Origin: Cymbomonas tetramitiformis
Taxonomy: Eukaryota > Chlorophyta > Pyramimonadophyceae > Pyramimonadales > Pyramimonadaceae
NCBI GenBank assembly: GCA_001247695.2
Contig: LGRX02024693.1
Coordinates: 36,985-100,984, forward strand
Direction: 5' to 3'
Length of the DNA: 64,000 bases
This document shows positions 1 to 15,000 of the stretch, one piece after another (the stretch's first letter is position 1; every line of letters starts with the position of its first letter). Position numbers and translations under genes: made by a program. The notes below the pieces were generated by a model. The model did no database searches, had not been told where the DNA came from, and was given only the letters and a program-made list of their open reading frames with translations.

Positions 1-3000
1 GAACAGCATGTTCAGAGCCTCAATCAGATCCCCGCTGAGCGCAATGGTGCCTGCGATCGCCAGCCTCAGATTCTTCAGTGTCTTCATGGTGAGCAGGATG
101 ATGGTGTTCAGCCGGTCCACCTCCTGCCGCAAGTGGATGGTCAGAGGCATCGTGTTGCCGCCCGGCAACTTCTTCAGCTTCTCCTTGGTGTCCTCAACCC
201 CGAATGCCGGCGGTACCTTGCCGATCAGATCCTCCGCCGTCTTGTCCACAATCTCCTCGCGCGACAGTCCCCCGCCCGCGCCGCCCGTCTTGGGCATGGT
301 CTCCATGATGGTGGCCGTGCCGTTGTTGACAGCCAGGGTGCGGAAAGTGAGGTCGGCGTTCGAGTGCAGCCCGAAGATCTCCGGGGACTCTTGGTCGGGC
401 AGCTGCTCGATGGCCTGACGGAACATGGCGATCTCGGTTGTGTCCGGGATGACGTACCCAGGGTAGATCTCATACCCCTTCTCCAGCACCTGCGGCTGGA
501 AGTACTTGTCCGCGTAGGTGTCCATGAGGAGCTCGTCGAAAGCGTCTGTGATGCGGCCGCCGTACTGGATGGCCGACACCATGTACCGCACGGTGGCCCA
601 CGTGGGCTGGTTGGCCTTCTTCGCGTCCATCTCGATCAGATGGTTCTGCAGGAACTGCGTGCACGCCGACAGATCCGACTGGTTGAACTCGTACGGCACG
701 TTCCACCCGATGGGCCCGAACTTGCGGCGCTCCTGCACCACCGACTGCAGGAAGCACTGTACGAACAGCAGCTGCCGCCACTCGTAGCGCTGCACCACGT
801 CGAGCATGTCCTGCGAGACCCATGTGTACGAGTTGCGCAGGCCGGCCTTCATGCCCACGGGCGCCTCGTTGGTGATCTTGATGCCCATCTGCAGCAGGCC
901 GATGGGGAACTGCGGGTGAGGCTCCGCCGTGATCCACAGGCGGAACTCCTCGTTCAGCTCCTCCGCCTTCACCAGGAAGGCCTCCACCTCCTGCAGGTAT
1001 GCCAGGCCGAGGTGCATGTTCTGCAGCAGCACCCACTGGCCCTCCGTCGTGGCCGAGGCCATGTACTTGCGCGCGATGATGTCCTGCCCTTGCCCCATGG
1101 ACACCCCGAGCACCTTGATCTTCTTCTTCTTCGCCAGGTCCTCGATCAGCTTCGTCGGGTCCGCCCCTGGGGACAGCAGGCAGATAAGCGGGCACCGCTC
1201 ATGGCTCTCCATCCACGTGGTCTCCATGTTCAGGGGCACGGACTGCACAAACTGCGGGCCGAGGGAGTCCGCGATGTAGTCCTGCGCGGCGATCAGGGTG
1301 CGGTCAGGGCGGATCGCCTTCACCACGCACATGCGCTCAAACTTGGACACCTTCTCCTCGTAGTCCGGCACCTTGCAGGTCTCCGGGGCCTCCTGGTCAT
1401 ACCACTGCCGCCACAGGCCGTCATTGCGGTACACGCTGTCCTGCAGGTCAAAGAAGGTCGGGTTGCTGGAGAGCGCCACCGCGTCCAGCCAGGCGGAGTC
1501 GGGGAGCCACTCCTTGGGCTTCTTGCGGACGCTGCCGATGTCCAGCGAGCCGCCGCCCTTGAGGAAAATGTTGATGTGCTCCTGCTTCACCACCTTGGCT
1601 GACGTCAGCACCTTGTTGGTGAGCATCAGCGCGAAGATCAGCTTGTGGCGCTCGAACAAACCGCGCTGGGTGTACAGGTAGATGCTGTACGTGAGGTACT
1701 CGATGATGTTGTTGATGCGCTTGGAGGGCATCGTCGCCTTCGGGGAGAGGTCGATGGCCTGCTCGTACAGGTCGTTGAACTGCCGAAGCGAGGTCTGGTA
1801 CATGCAGTTGACTGTGGTGAACTCGGCAATGAGGAAGTACACCAGCGTCGCCCGGTGCGCCACTGGGCGGAACTCCTCGCACGCCTCCGTGATCTTCTTG
1901 TTGGTCTCGGAGGCGTTGATCAGCTTCTCGTTCACTTCCTGCGCCGTCTGCTTCGTCACCGCCAGCACGTCGATCAGCTCCGTGTCATCCAGCAGGTTGC
2001 CCTGAGAGTTGGACAAACGGTAGAGCAGGTCGTCCTCCAGCTGCTTGATCTTCTTCTTGTAATTGGTCACTTCCTCGATCAGGGCGAGGCGCTGCTCCTC
2101 CAGCTCGTGCTTCTCCTTCAGGATGAGCTTGCCCAGGAGCTGGTCCTCCAGCCCCACCATCGTCACCGTGAAGTCGATGATGGTCACCTTCGCAGACAGC
2201 TCCGGGGTGTAGTGCGGGTTGGGCAGGCGTGTCGTGCAGAAGAGCACAAAGCTGGGGGTGAAGTCCACCTCCTTGTCCGCCAGCGCGATGATGTAGCCCT
2301 TGCCCTTTTTGGTGTGCCGCTTCTCCAGCACCGGGTCCAGCACCGGGTCCAGCTCCTCCTCGATGTTCTCAATCAGCATCGGCTTGCCGTACGACAGGCA
2401 GTCCTCCAGATGGTTCCGGAACTGCCGCTCCCGCAGGTTGGTCACCCTCAGCAAGTTCTGCTCCTCGCGGTTCTTGATCCACACGAGGCCCTGGCCCTGG
2501 GGATCGATCAGCACCGGGTAGCGCGTGGCGCGCGTCACCATGATGCCGTTCTGGATGGAGAGGTCGTCCGTGGGCAGGCCCTGCAGGTTCCACTCGCTCA
2601 CCTCGGCGTCCTCCACCAGGAACTTGGTCACGTCCAGGTTCTCCGTGGTCGGTATGCCACGTGTCACGCAGTCGCCGTAGAAGTCGCGGGTCAGCATCAG
2701 CTCGCGGAACTCCTTGTTGAAGGGCCCGAGGTACGACACAAAGGAGGAGCTCAAAGCGCAGTCGCCCGTCAGCCGTTGGATCTGGTTCTCAAACTCCTGC
2801 GACTGCTGAGTCCAGCGCACCTCCTCCCCACCGAGCGCGTTGATGAGCGCGTTCGCGCTGTCCATCTTCTTCTGCGTCGCCGCGGCGTCATCCTCCAGGC
2901 GCTGCTTCTCCGCCATCGCCTCGTCAAACTCCTTCTGCATTTTGTCCAGGTTCGCCTGCACCTCCGCCATCTTGTCCTCCGCGCCCTTCTTGTCCTTCAT

Positions 3001-6000
3001 GGCCACCTTCAGCTCCAGCTCCGCCGCCCGCAGCGAGATGATCTTCGGCTCCACCACCACCGCAATCTCGTGATAGGTCACCATCGCCTTGGTCCAGTTA
3101 CACAAGCCCGCCACGTTGCCCGACGCCTTCTTCGCCGACTCGTATGTGTAGTCGCTGGACTGGAAGTACGGGAGCAGCAGCTCGCAGGTCTCATCGCTGA
3201 TCTGCTCCTTCGGAAAACTCATCAGCGCAGCCAGGAATCCAGTGTCGCCCATCATCTTCACCGCCTCCGTGTAGGTGCCGAGGATCACCATCTCGCCCTT
3301 GATGTCCTGCCAGGACACCTTGTCGAGGGCCATCATGCGGAGCACCAGCACCGTGTCGAAGATGCGCTTGATGATGTCGGGGGGGTTCTTCAGCGCCTTC
3401 AACGCCTGAATGTCCTTCGCCGTGATGGAGTTCAGCGCGTCCACGGCAGCGTCCAGCGCGGGCTGCGCCGCCGCCAGGTCTTTCTCCGCGTCCTCCTTCA
3501 CTGCAGAGATCTCATCCGCCTTCTTCGTCACCCCCTCCACGATCACCAGCACTTTGGCCTTCTCCTTCTCGGCCAGCGCCGTGCCCGCGCTGATCTCCTT
3601 CAGCAGGTTGGCGCTCACCTTCTGCGCCTCCGCGAGGTCCGCGTTCTTGATGGCTAGCTCGCCCTTCATCTTGTTCACATCCGCTTTCGCTTCAAACAGC
3701 TTCGTCAGCCCACTGTTGATCTTGTCCGCCAGCACCCGCACCTCGGACAGCTTCCGGCCGTACAGCTCCTTGTACCCGGCAATAAAGGAGAGGTATGACT
3801 TGGGCGTGACGTACGCGCGGCGGCGGTATTTCTCAAAGTACTCGTCGCACGCAGCAACCACAAAGTTGTGCACCCCCCCCATGTGGAACACCAGCGCCTC
3901 CTTGGCGTCCGCGCTGCACGCCATCTCGAAGTCCCCAATGAACTTGTTGGACACCGCGGTGAGCGCCTGCACGGGCCAGGGCAGGAACCAGTCGATGGTG
4001 CAGCCGTTGATCAGGCCCGGGAACTGGGACGCGCGCGTGGAGAACTTGATCCCCACGGGGGAGAAGCACAGCGACAAGTGCAGGTTGTTGCGCACGCGGC
4101 CCATGAAGAACGCATACAGGTTGTCCCACGTATCCACCGTGCCCGGGCTCTCCTTCTTCATCACCCCGCGGATGTCGTTCACGATCATGTCGAGCTCGTC
4201 CTTGGGGAACAGGCCAGCCACCTCGCCTGTCATCAGGATCTGGTTGATGTATTCCAGGAAGCCCTCTTGCTTCACCTCGGCGTCCGTGAAGATGAAGCAC
4301 ACCTTCTGGCCCTTGAAGCCCGCCAGCTTGTACAGCCCCTTGATGTCCTCAAACAGGTTCGTCTGGTTGTACGTCTTCGTGACGGTGATCTGGAACGTGA
4401 ACGCCCCGGAGATGTACGCCGCCAGCCGCGTGAGCGACTGCTTCCCGGACCCCCCAACGCCCACCAGGAGGGCGCTCCCGCGGTCCATGCACAGCAGCCG
4501 CGCCACCCGCATCAAGTGCAGCAGCGCGTCCTCGAACAGCACCAGCTCCAGCTTGATTGCCTTGGAGCCTTCGTTGAAAGCCTTCTGCCGGGACTCCACC
4601 ACGGCGCGCAGCACCTCCAGGTTGTCCACGCTCTCGTAGAAGGAGGGGTTGGCATTGATCACCTCGCCCGTGTCCTCATCCACCTCCGGCTCCCGCAGGA
4701 AGTCCACAAAGTACAGTGGGGTGTCGCACTGCTTCCGCATATCGTCGCCGAAAGTCTCCTTGATCAAGCTCATGATCAGGTCCACGGTCCACTTCTTGTC
4801 CTCGGGGGTGGTGAGCTTGTCGCAGAACACGCGCTCGCACTCGTGCCGCCACAGCGCCACCAGGTAACCTTGCGGGGTGTCGATCTTCGCTCCGAAGGGG
4901 GGCAGCTCCGCGCCGAGGTTGTTGAAGCGGTCGCGGGATGCGAGGATTAGTCCCTGGAACACCTTGGAGAGCTCGCGCAGGTTGAACAGGTAGTGGAACT
5001 TCGCCGGCGTTGGGAGCATCTTCACCTGCACCTTGTTCCACAGCGTGATGGTGATGGGCACGATCTTCGTGGCGGACTCCACCGTGTCCTCGTCGAAGTT
5101 TGCCGCGTCAAAGCGCCCGGTCATCAGTGCCCCAAAGATGCTGTTGATGGCCGTCACGGAGGGCAGCGGCGTATACAGCATACAGAAGTGGCGCTTCAGG
5201 CGGTTGGGCATGTCGTTCTTGCCCCCTCCGGGGGTGTTCATTGCCGCGATGTACAGGCAGTCGACAATCATCTTCATGTCGCCGATGGGCTTCTCGAGGG
5301 AGTACATGCCGCCCTGCTCCAGCAGCTGCCGCACGATCTCGTTCGTCACCTGGTCGCCCCACTCGTTGTAGAAAGGCATGCTGACATCATCTACAAAGAA
5401 GATCATCTTCTTGCCACCTGGCGGGCCGAAGGTGCGGCCCTGGCGCTTCTCCACGGACCCCTCCACCGCAAACTGGAAGATGTTGGGCGTGGTGAGGGAG
5501 GAGAAGGTGATGCTCTTCGCCATCATGTTCTCCGGGTCCGTCTTGCCGATGTACTGGTTCACGCATGTCGTCTTGGCAGTACCCGGGCCCCCGACCAGCA
5601 GCGTGGCCTTGTTCACGGAGCACACGAGCCCGATCAGATGCTCGTAGCGCAGGCTGTCCAAGGTCGGGATGACCAGCTGCGCGTACTTGGGCTTTTCCTC
5701 GTGCTTGGGGTACTGCCACTTGGGCACCTTGGTTGACCAGTGGTCCCACTCGGTGGACTCCTCGTTCACAAAGTACTCAAAAAGCATGCTCTCCTCGTCA
5801 AAGTCAGGCATGTTGTCTATTCCCAGCTCAACGATCCTCTCATTGTACTTGGGCCGGTCCTCCAGGGGCAGCGCGCCGCCCACCGCCCACATCTGGCAGA
5901 ACAGGAACATGCGCTCGTAATGGCCCTCGCTGAGGATCTCGTTGTTCTGCACCGCCGGGAGCAGGCACGCAGTGATCAGGTCCACCGTGCTGGTCATCTG

Positions 6001-9000
6001 GCAGAAGTCCCGGCTGACGTGCTCCCAGGGGGCCCCCGGGCACACGGGCTTGCAGTGGATGCGGACGAGATCAAACATCGGCTGCACATACTTGTCGAAC
6101 AACGGCCTGAGGATCGCCTGCTCCTGCTCGCGCCGAGTTTCGAGCCACGAGTGCGACATGGGCTCCCAGCCGAGCTCCACGTCTGAGACATAGATGATAC
6201 CCGCGCGCGACACGGTGGCGGGGGAGGCGTTGTTCAGGTTCTCTGGCTCGAACATGGCCTTCATCAGGGGACTCATCAGGATGCGGTCCCCGTTCGCCAG
6301 GGTCAGCACCTTGTTGTCGTCCAGCACCGTGTTCAGGTTCTCGATCCAGATGGCGTCCACCGGGCCGTCCAGCACGATCCACGTGTTCTGGTTCTTGTTC
6401 TTCGCCGCGCGGCGCCACAGCACCGCGAACACGCCGTCGGTCCAGTCGCCCGTGGCTGCATCCATGCGCCCGAACATCTGAGGCGCGGTGATCGCCTTCG
6501 GGTTCATGCGCCAGATCACGTGCTTGTTCACCAGCTCCGTCAGCGCCGCCGCGAGGGTTTCCCCGATGGCCGTCTTCCCCGCGCCTGTGGGCCCCACCAG
6601 CATGATGCCGTGGCGCACCTGGTACGTCTCATACAGTTGCACGCACTTGGCGAGCCACGTGGGCCACTGCTGCAGCCCCTTCTCGTCCACGCGCTTCTTC
6701 ATGGCGCCCTCCACGTCCTCGAACACCGCCTTGTCCACTTTGATCCCCGGGAACAGGTCATCAATCAGGGACAGGAAGAGCGGCACGTCCTCCGCCACGA
6801 ACTTGGACATGTTCATGTCCCGCAGGGTGCGCATGGCGATCAGGGTCTCGCTCTTGTCCGGGTTGGCGCGCTTGGAGCTTCCCATGGTGCGCAGCACGGA
6901 GAGGATATTGCGCAGGCCGAAGTCGTAGTGCGCCTGCTTGGACAGCTGCTGCTCGCACAGCCCGTACAGCACGAAGAACTTCTTGGACAGGGGCTCGTTC
7001 TCCTGGTACCCGCACGCCGCCATCTTCACCTTCTTGATGATCTGGCGGTTGGGAACCATCATGGTCACGCCGCGGAAGAGGGACTTGAGGTTCTCCGGCA
7101 GCTCCTGGCGCCCGGCGTAGCCGGGGTTCATCGTGATGAAGAAGCCCACGCGCGGGTCTAGCGACACGACGGCGCCGTCCGTGAACACGAAGGTCTGCTT
7201 GCGCTCGCGGATCGCGGAGAGCACGCAGAACACCTGCTGGGCGCACACGCTGAGCACGTCGAGGTTGATGCGGTTGAACTCGTCGAAGCAGCCCCACAGG
7301 CCCGACTGCGCGAGGCCGCGGTAGATCTTGCCCATGCCCTTGTAGTCCATCTGGTCCGAGCAGTTGAACACCACCACGTACTTCCCGAGGGTGTTGCCCA
7401 AATCCTTTGTGGTCTCCGTCTTGCCGGTGCCCGCAGGGCCGGCGGGGGCGCCGCCCAAGAACATCCCGAGGGCCTGGGAGAGGGTGACGTAGCAGATGTC
7501 GGTGAGGGGCGTGATGACGAGGCGCTCCTTCACGCCCAGGTACTCAAACGAGTACTCGAAGTCCACGTCACAGATGGAGATGATCACGGTGTCGCGCTCC
7601 TGCTTCCAGTAGAAGCGGCACTGCTTCATCCACTCAAAGTCATTGGGATCGCGGATCTTCTTCTTCACCAGCTCGTCCGAGGTGTCACGCTGGTGCACGT
7701 GCACCGTTATGCACGTCTCCAGGTTGGTGCGCTGGATCTTGACCAGGGTGTCGCGGCACGTGATCACGATCATCTCGCGCAGCATCGCGTCCACCTTCTT
7801 CAGCGTCTTGTTCATGATGCTCTTGTCATTCTTCGCCATGGTCAGGCCGTTCTGCATGTCCGTGGTCCACATGAACTGGATGCCCAGCAGGGAGATCTGC
7901 GCCGGGTGCCCAAACACAAAGTCCTCGAGCGGCATCTCGCTCACCACCGCCTGCGCCTTCTTGATGATGCCCTTCACCGCCGTCTGCATGCCGTCCACGA
8001 GGCTCTGCAGCCACACCTCGATGTTCCCTTGCGCGAACACCGGGTTGTCCTCCATGTGTCCGTACGCATCCACCTTGATGAACTTCACGCATTCCGACTG
8101 CTGGCTGAACATCTCCAGCATCTTGCTCTTGTCCACCTTGTCGAAGGTCACCGCCGTGAGCGAGTCGAACAGCCCAGACTGGAAGTGGGGCACCACCGAT
8201 GGGGGGTCGGAGCCGAGGGAGAGGATCTCCAGCAGCGTGGGGTCGGACACAAAGTAGAAGCGGGGGAACTCGGCGCGCTTCGTGTCCAGGAACGCCGTCA
8301 GCGACTTCTGGCACAGCTCCAGCTGCTCCGTCAAATGCGGCAGCAGGTTCTTCATCAGCTCGTTGTCGAAGCACGTCTGCACCACGTTCTTGGTCTCGAT
8401 GGCGTTGGACACCACCTTCATGTAGTTCTTGTCGATGTTCTGGAATCGCTTCGCCTCCTGCGGCAGCTGCTTCACGATGTCGCCCCCGCTGAACACCGCC
8501 TCCATGTAGCACCACATGTTCTGCACCACCAGCCACATCTCGATGATCTCGCTCACCGTGGAGAGCTTCACGATCCACCCCTGCACCTCCTCCCGGAAGG
8601 GCGCGCTGTAGCGGTTCGTCGCCATGGACCCGAGAGCCATCTGCGAGTCCTCCAGCTTCTCCACAATCTCGGCGGTCTCGCCAGCGCTGAGCAGCACGTT
8701 CCCGCGGTGTTTGTACGGGGCGAACATCAGATCGCACTCGGCCCAGTCCGCGTTGATGGACTCGAGCTTGATCTCCACCTGCTCCTCCTTCACGGCTGCG
8801 GAGGTGAGCTCCTCCAGGTCCTCGTAAGACGCCAGCATGTTCGCATCGAGCAGATGCTGCAGCTTGAACACGTCCTCGCTCAGGCTGAAGCTCGTGCCAG
8901 TGATCGTCATCACCTGCTTCCAGTGGCGCTCGCGCATGGAGGGCGAGCACAGCGCCTGGATCAAGGGCAGGATCTCCAGGAAGTCGTCGATCTTCTTCTT

Positions 9001-12000
9001 AAGGTCCTTGAACGCCTGCCAGCCGCGCAGTGACTTCGGCAGCTTCTTGCACTGCGCCTGATACTGCAGCACCGCCTCCGTCATCTGGTCGATCTGCGCT
9101 TGCACATCAACCCAGAAGTAGTCTCCGTAGCCGTTGATCGTGTTGATGACGGTCACATACAGCGAGTAAAGGCGGTCCAGCAATGTGATCTCCTTCTCGG
9201 TGCGCTCCAGCTCCGGGTACTCCGTGACGGGGAGGCCGAAAAGCTCCTCTCCGGAGGAGTAGTTGATCCACTTACGCTTGCGCACGTCGAACAGCTGGTT
9301 GAACTTCTTCAGGCGGTCCACCGCCTCCGTGGGCTCCAGGCCCTCCACCATGGGGCCGCTCACATCAAACTCCTGTCGGAAGTTCACCACATCCACGATG
9401 AACAGCTTCACCTCCTTGAGCAGCTCGCGCTTGAAGCCCACCTGCAGGCGCGTCAGGTTGTCCGTGATGTCGATGGCGAGCTTGCGCAGCTTCTTCCAGG
9501 AGTACCGCAGGTCGCCCACCATGTCTGTCTCCTCCTTCGCGACCCGCACCTCGTAGCGCCCGAGCAGGGAGTAGATCTCCTCGATGGGCACCATCAGGTG
9601 GTCGATCTCCGACTCCCGCTCCCGCACTTCCTTCAGCACGCCCATGGCGGTCCGCACGTCCTCCAGGTCCTCCACCTTGCGGTTCAGCTTCAGCGTGGTC
9701 TCGCGCATGTAGTTGAACATCTTCTTCAGGTCGTCGTGGCCCTGCTTGTGCAGGTTCTTCGCGAACTGCGCCTTCCACGTCGCCGCCTCCGACTTCAGGG
9801 AGTGCTTCATGGGCTGCGTCTCGAGCGACAACGCGCCGATGTTGTGCACCGGGGGGATCTGTGCGATCTCGTGCTCGATCGCCATGTACTTCTTGAGCTC
9901 CGCCTCGAACATCTCCAGGGACGGCTCCGTGGCCATGAAGTTCTCGTACTCCTTCTGCATGTCCTGCTTCCACAGGAAGCTGTACTTGTTGAAGTTGCCG
10001 ATGTAGTCCATCACCTGCCGGAGCCACCCTCACCCTCGGGCCATCACCCATCGCCCTGCGTGGCGCACCCCTGGCCGCGCTTTCACATATTTTTTCCCCC
10101 ATCCCTTCGGGCCATCACCCCTCGCCCTAAGTGGCGCGCCCCTGGCCGGGCGTTCGATCCACCATCTTTGCCTCCCGATGCACACGACTCTGATCTGTCC
10201 CGCCTGCCCAACCCGGCTGTGCGGTCCCCGTGCATATGAGCACTTCACGAGACTCTCCCTCGGAGTAGATCACACATCACACAAGGTGCAGCCGCCGGCC
10301 CTTGCGAGCTGCTGCGGTGTGCCGCCCTCGGGCCGCCAGCCCCTGCGCCCTCACCTGGCTCTTGGTACCCTCGATGCTGCCCGTGAGCAGCAGCACCACC
10401 TTGACGATCTCCTTGTCCTTGGTGATCATGTCATAGAAGGTGTGCTTCTTGGGGCGGGCGGGGTCCTGGCCCCACATCTCGATGTCCACACTGCAGCGCA
10501 GCACCTTCTTGGCGCACTGGTTGATGCTGAGCTGGATCTCCTCCAGGCTGGGGTTCATGCGCACGTCGGGGATGCTCAGCTCCACGTCCACGTCGAAGAA
10601 GGGCCGCTCCACAAAGAGGAAGCCGCCTGAGGAGCGCGACCCGAGCCGCTTCTTCATCTTGTTGAAGGTGTTCTTCGTGGCCGCCAGCACTGCCTGGTAC
10701 ATCAGCTTCTCGTAGTGCCTCGTGAACTCCTCGATCGCGTGGTCGGAGATGGGGACGTCCGTGTTCTCGCGCGGGTGGTGCACCACAATCTCAATCAGCT
10801 CGGCCACGGCGCGCTCCACCTCGCGGTTCATGATCACCAGCGAGGTGGCCATCTTGTTCACGTACTTGGCCTGCGTGGCCACAAAGTCCTCGAACGTGAA
10901 GGAGCGGTCGGAGGGCAAGTCGATGAGCAGCGTGCGGCTCACCATCTTGAGGTTCGCCTCGATCCGGTTGTCCGCGATGTCGTTGATCTTGTAGATCAGC
11001 TCCTCCAGGCAGCCCATTCCCTGGTGGATGCGCGACAGGTAGCCGTCGATGTTCATGCTCGTCCACGTCAGGATGTACATCCCGGGGGAGATCTTGCGCT
11101 CCAGGTCGTCGATGTGCGGGCCGAGGAGCAGGTTCGCCACCGGGGAGATGCTGCCCATGACGCGCGCGTACTCCTTGAGGGCGTAGCCGAGCTTGTTGAA
11201 GTAGTACTTGAACTTGTCTGACTGCAGCAGCACCATCTTCGCGCTCTCCGGCACCTCCACATCCATGCGCTGCAGGTAGCGCGTCTCGCGCATCAGCTGC
11301 ACAATCTCCTTGTCGAAATTCACCAGAAGCTTGCCGGACTCGGGGTGGCGCACGATGAGCGTCGCCTGCAGGCCGGCCTTGGCGTTCTCGATGGACTTGA
11401 CCCAGCCCTGGTGCCACAGCATCTCGAACTCGATCAGCGCGCGCGCCACGCGGTTGTACGTCTTCACGATGCGCTTCGACTCCTTGGTCGTCATGATGCC
11501 CTTGTTCGCGCTGAACTTCTTCATCGGCTCCTCGATGCGCCGCAGCAGCTGCCGGCTCCACATGATGTTCCCGGCCACCGGCGGCGCGTTGCGCACCAGG
11601 GGCGGGCTGTGCTTGCCCTTCTCATAAATTTTCTGCACCGCCTCCAGGTCCAGGCCGTAGTTCTGGAAGATCACCATGTACTTGTCGTCCAAGTCCGCCT
11701 TGAGCGTGTCGCGCTGCAGGATGGCCTGGAACTGGCGCAGCAGGTTGAGCGCGTGCTCCGTGGAGGTGATGTTCTCGAACGACGAGTTGATGAAGCCCTG
11801 CAGCGTTGTCTCCAAGTCGTGGATGTTCACGTTGAACTCCAGGTAGTCCCGGTCGAATGCGTTTTTGGTGTAATCCATCAGGTCATAAGGTTTCCTGGCA
11901 TTAAAATTGTGCCCCCCCCCACCGCAAGGTTCGCCTCAAGTTTTGTGGCAAAGCATAAGCATGGGGGGCAGATCTAGGGGGATACCACGTGGGCTGCTCA

Positions 12001-15000
12001 GCTCTGTGTCACGCGCTCGGCTGAGACGGGACATGCTACTCAGCGCATGGCTGGAGGAACACGACGCCTGCTGCAAGTGGCGCAGCTCCCAGTTTCGGCA
12101 GGTATGGGAACAGCGCTGCTAGCAACCCCCTATCACAGCGTCCAGGAGAATCGGTAGTAGCATCGGAGGCCAGTGGCACATTCTGGCCTCCGAAAATTCT
12201 CCGTGTCAATCCATCCTGTATCTGTGTTGCGCTTCCTGGGCAGCGCTTACTACGGTGCGTACCACCACGGCACTTGCGAGCCAAGGAAGGCCCTGCTGCA
12301 CGAGGGAACGGAGGAAGAGCACAGTGTGTTTCAGCCTGGCACTCCGAATTCCTTGAGTTGCCCTGGATCCCCTGGGAACGCGATGTGGGAAGATGCACCA
12401 AAAGGTTTTGCACGGCGCTTTGTGTGCTAAAAAGCCCCGCTGAGGTACAACCGCTACAGCGATGGTCGAGTTACACACACAAGACTAGCATGAAAAGACC
12501 GGCTGTGCACTGCAAGCCTTGACAATGTTCACGACGGCATCGCTGATTGCTAGGTTCCTGCGGCGAGCCTTGCTGGTGTGCCATCTGTGAAGAACCATAC
12601 CGCCGAGGTGCCAGCACAAGAGTAGATGGAAGTGACTGGGTGTGGCGTTCCGTGCCCTGGGATCGCACTGCCGCAGTCAGCAGAACGCACACTGGCATAT
12701 CACTGGAAGAGCGGAGAGGTGCTTACCGTCGGAAGTCATCGACGATGTGGAAGAAGGCCTTAATCATCTCCTCGAGGCCGTCAATGTGTGTGTGCTGCGC
12801 AAGTGTGGAGAACTGGTGGATGGTGGTGAACATGTCCAGCAGCTTGCTCACACGCTTGCAGAAAAGATCGAATTTGGAAAAGATTTTGCTCTCGTTGAAA
12901 TCGAACTGCTTGCCCTTCGGCTGGCTCATCAGCCGGTCACGAGTCAGCTTGTATTGTTCCTGGTACGCCTCGTTCAGCTTCATACACAGCTCCAGATTCG
13001 CCAGCAGCGATGGCTTGTCCTGGTTCCAAAGCTGTCCTGGCGACAGCACGAAGTTCTTGCAGTTCGTGATCATCTGATTCGTGATCTTGCAGAACAGCGT
13101 GGTCATCCGCTCCGGCGTGTTGTAGTAGCGCGCGATGGTGTGCATCATCTTGATGTTATTCATCAGCGCAGGCAGAGAATCGATGATGATAACTGGCGTA
13201 TCCATGTACATCGGCTCCAGGCTCTTCTCTAAAGTCGTCAGGTACTTGACATTATCCTTCGCCTCGTTCGCAGCATCCGTCACGCGCATGTCGATCGCCT
13301 TCCAGTTGCGGTGCGCCTGGCTTCGCGCCGCCATGCACACACCTAGCACCAGCTTGCAGGCTTTGCTCTTCAGCTGCTCAGTAATGGAGTTGAACTTGGC
13401 CATGCGAGTGCGCCAGAACTCGAGCTCCGTGTCCGGGCCGACGTCATCCGCCTGCTTACTGCTCTTCTTCATCCTGTGTCCCACGGACAATCCTTTCCTT
13501 CAATCACAGGTCATGGATCTGGAGAGAGCGCAGGTTTTGGCAGTACATGTGCCTCGTACATGCAGTAGCAGTATCCCCAGGCTCTGGTCGTGAAGCAAGG
13601 GGTGAGAGAAACAACGACCTTCCATATTGGAAGCTTGTTGTGAGGAAAGTTTTGGCTCTCTGGCAATCGTTCGTGCCTTTTGCTGTTCAGCTAAGGTTTT
13701 GGGCCACTCCAGCGCTGCCTGCAGGGACCTCGCCCTGCAAGGCTTGACGCTGTCACTCGGATCAATCGAGATATACCGACCAGGCATATGCGCCCGGGAA
13801 TCTGGCGAGATAGCGAGGCTTCTGGTGCCTCAGGGGCATGCGACCTCCGGGCTCGGGGTCCCTGCCCACGCTAGGCGCTGCGAGCTAAGCCTTGTGGGAC
13901 ACCGTGTTGCTATGCCAGTGTGCAGACGATTGCTCCCTTTTAGAGCGCATGTAGCACTTGTGATGGGCTCGTGATGCTTCGGACAGGCTGGCCCTGTCGT
14001 TGGTACTGGCTTCCTCCGGACATGCACAGTATTCGAAGTTTCCACCAAAGAAGTGAGACTTAGTATACACGGCGGACGCATGCTCACTGGAATGCATTGA
14101 AGGGTGCCTGATTGCCTAGTTTGAGGCCGGTCCCAATTCTGGCGACTGTGCCTGGGCAGCGTCACTTCGTACGACGGCTGAGTCAACCTAAATCTAAATG
14201 CTTCCGTGAGGCCCGTCCACCGAGAAGAACGGCGGTTGAGTGTGAACTTTTACAGGAACCGAGCGGCTGCCTTCATATTCGACTATCTCGTTTCCCTTCA
14301 TATATTGACTATCTAGAACCTAAGCAGACAGGGTCAATGGAGACGTACTGAGTCTCCCCCTCGTCCAAGATCTTCTCCACCTGCACACACCAATCGTGGA
14401 GAACACTCTCGAAGTACTCAGCAGTTTTTACGTCCGTGGCGGCTTTGTTGAATGCCGCAGGTTTCAGCTCGATGCTGTTGATGAACTTGTCCTCTGGCTT
14501 CCTCAACTCCACCCCTGGAAATGCAGCGAGCGCACAGCGATTTCAAGTTAATACAGCTCCCGCTCTCCAACGTTATCTCCTGTGAGTTCTGGGACTTTGA
14601 GCAGCGCGAGCTCAATCCTGCCAAGTTTCTCCATGCTATGAAAACACAGTAAACCAGTGATACCCCCGCTTCCATATAGATTCTATGCCCTTCCTCAAGT
14701 ACGACTTCGCTTGGTGGCGAGTACGACTTTCAGGAATTGCTTGCACGGGTGATGGATGATTCAACCAATCGTGAAGCGGCACACGATGCAAAAGACAGCG
14801 CTTCTTGGAAATAGTCCGCTATGAATAGTCCGTGCTAAAGGTCAGCCACTTGTTGAAGCATAACACTGAGGAAACGAACCTCCTTGCAGGCTGCTAACCG
14901 CTTCCGTGAGCGTGCCACAGAACTTTGTGATTCCTGTCAGAAATTCCTGAGTGTGCTCTTCGGAGTTCTTGCCCCAGTTTCCCTGTGCCTCGAGGATGGG

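Noticed and set aside
133..9033. Long plus-strand open frames opposite the dynein (for example 133-1602, 1645-3657, 7693-9033)
   Set aside because: They are antisense shadows of a GC-rich coding exon. Their translations are Leu/Val/His/Arg-rich, with no domain, while the minus strand is an unbroken dynein.
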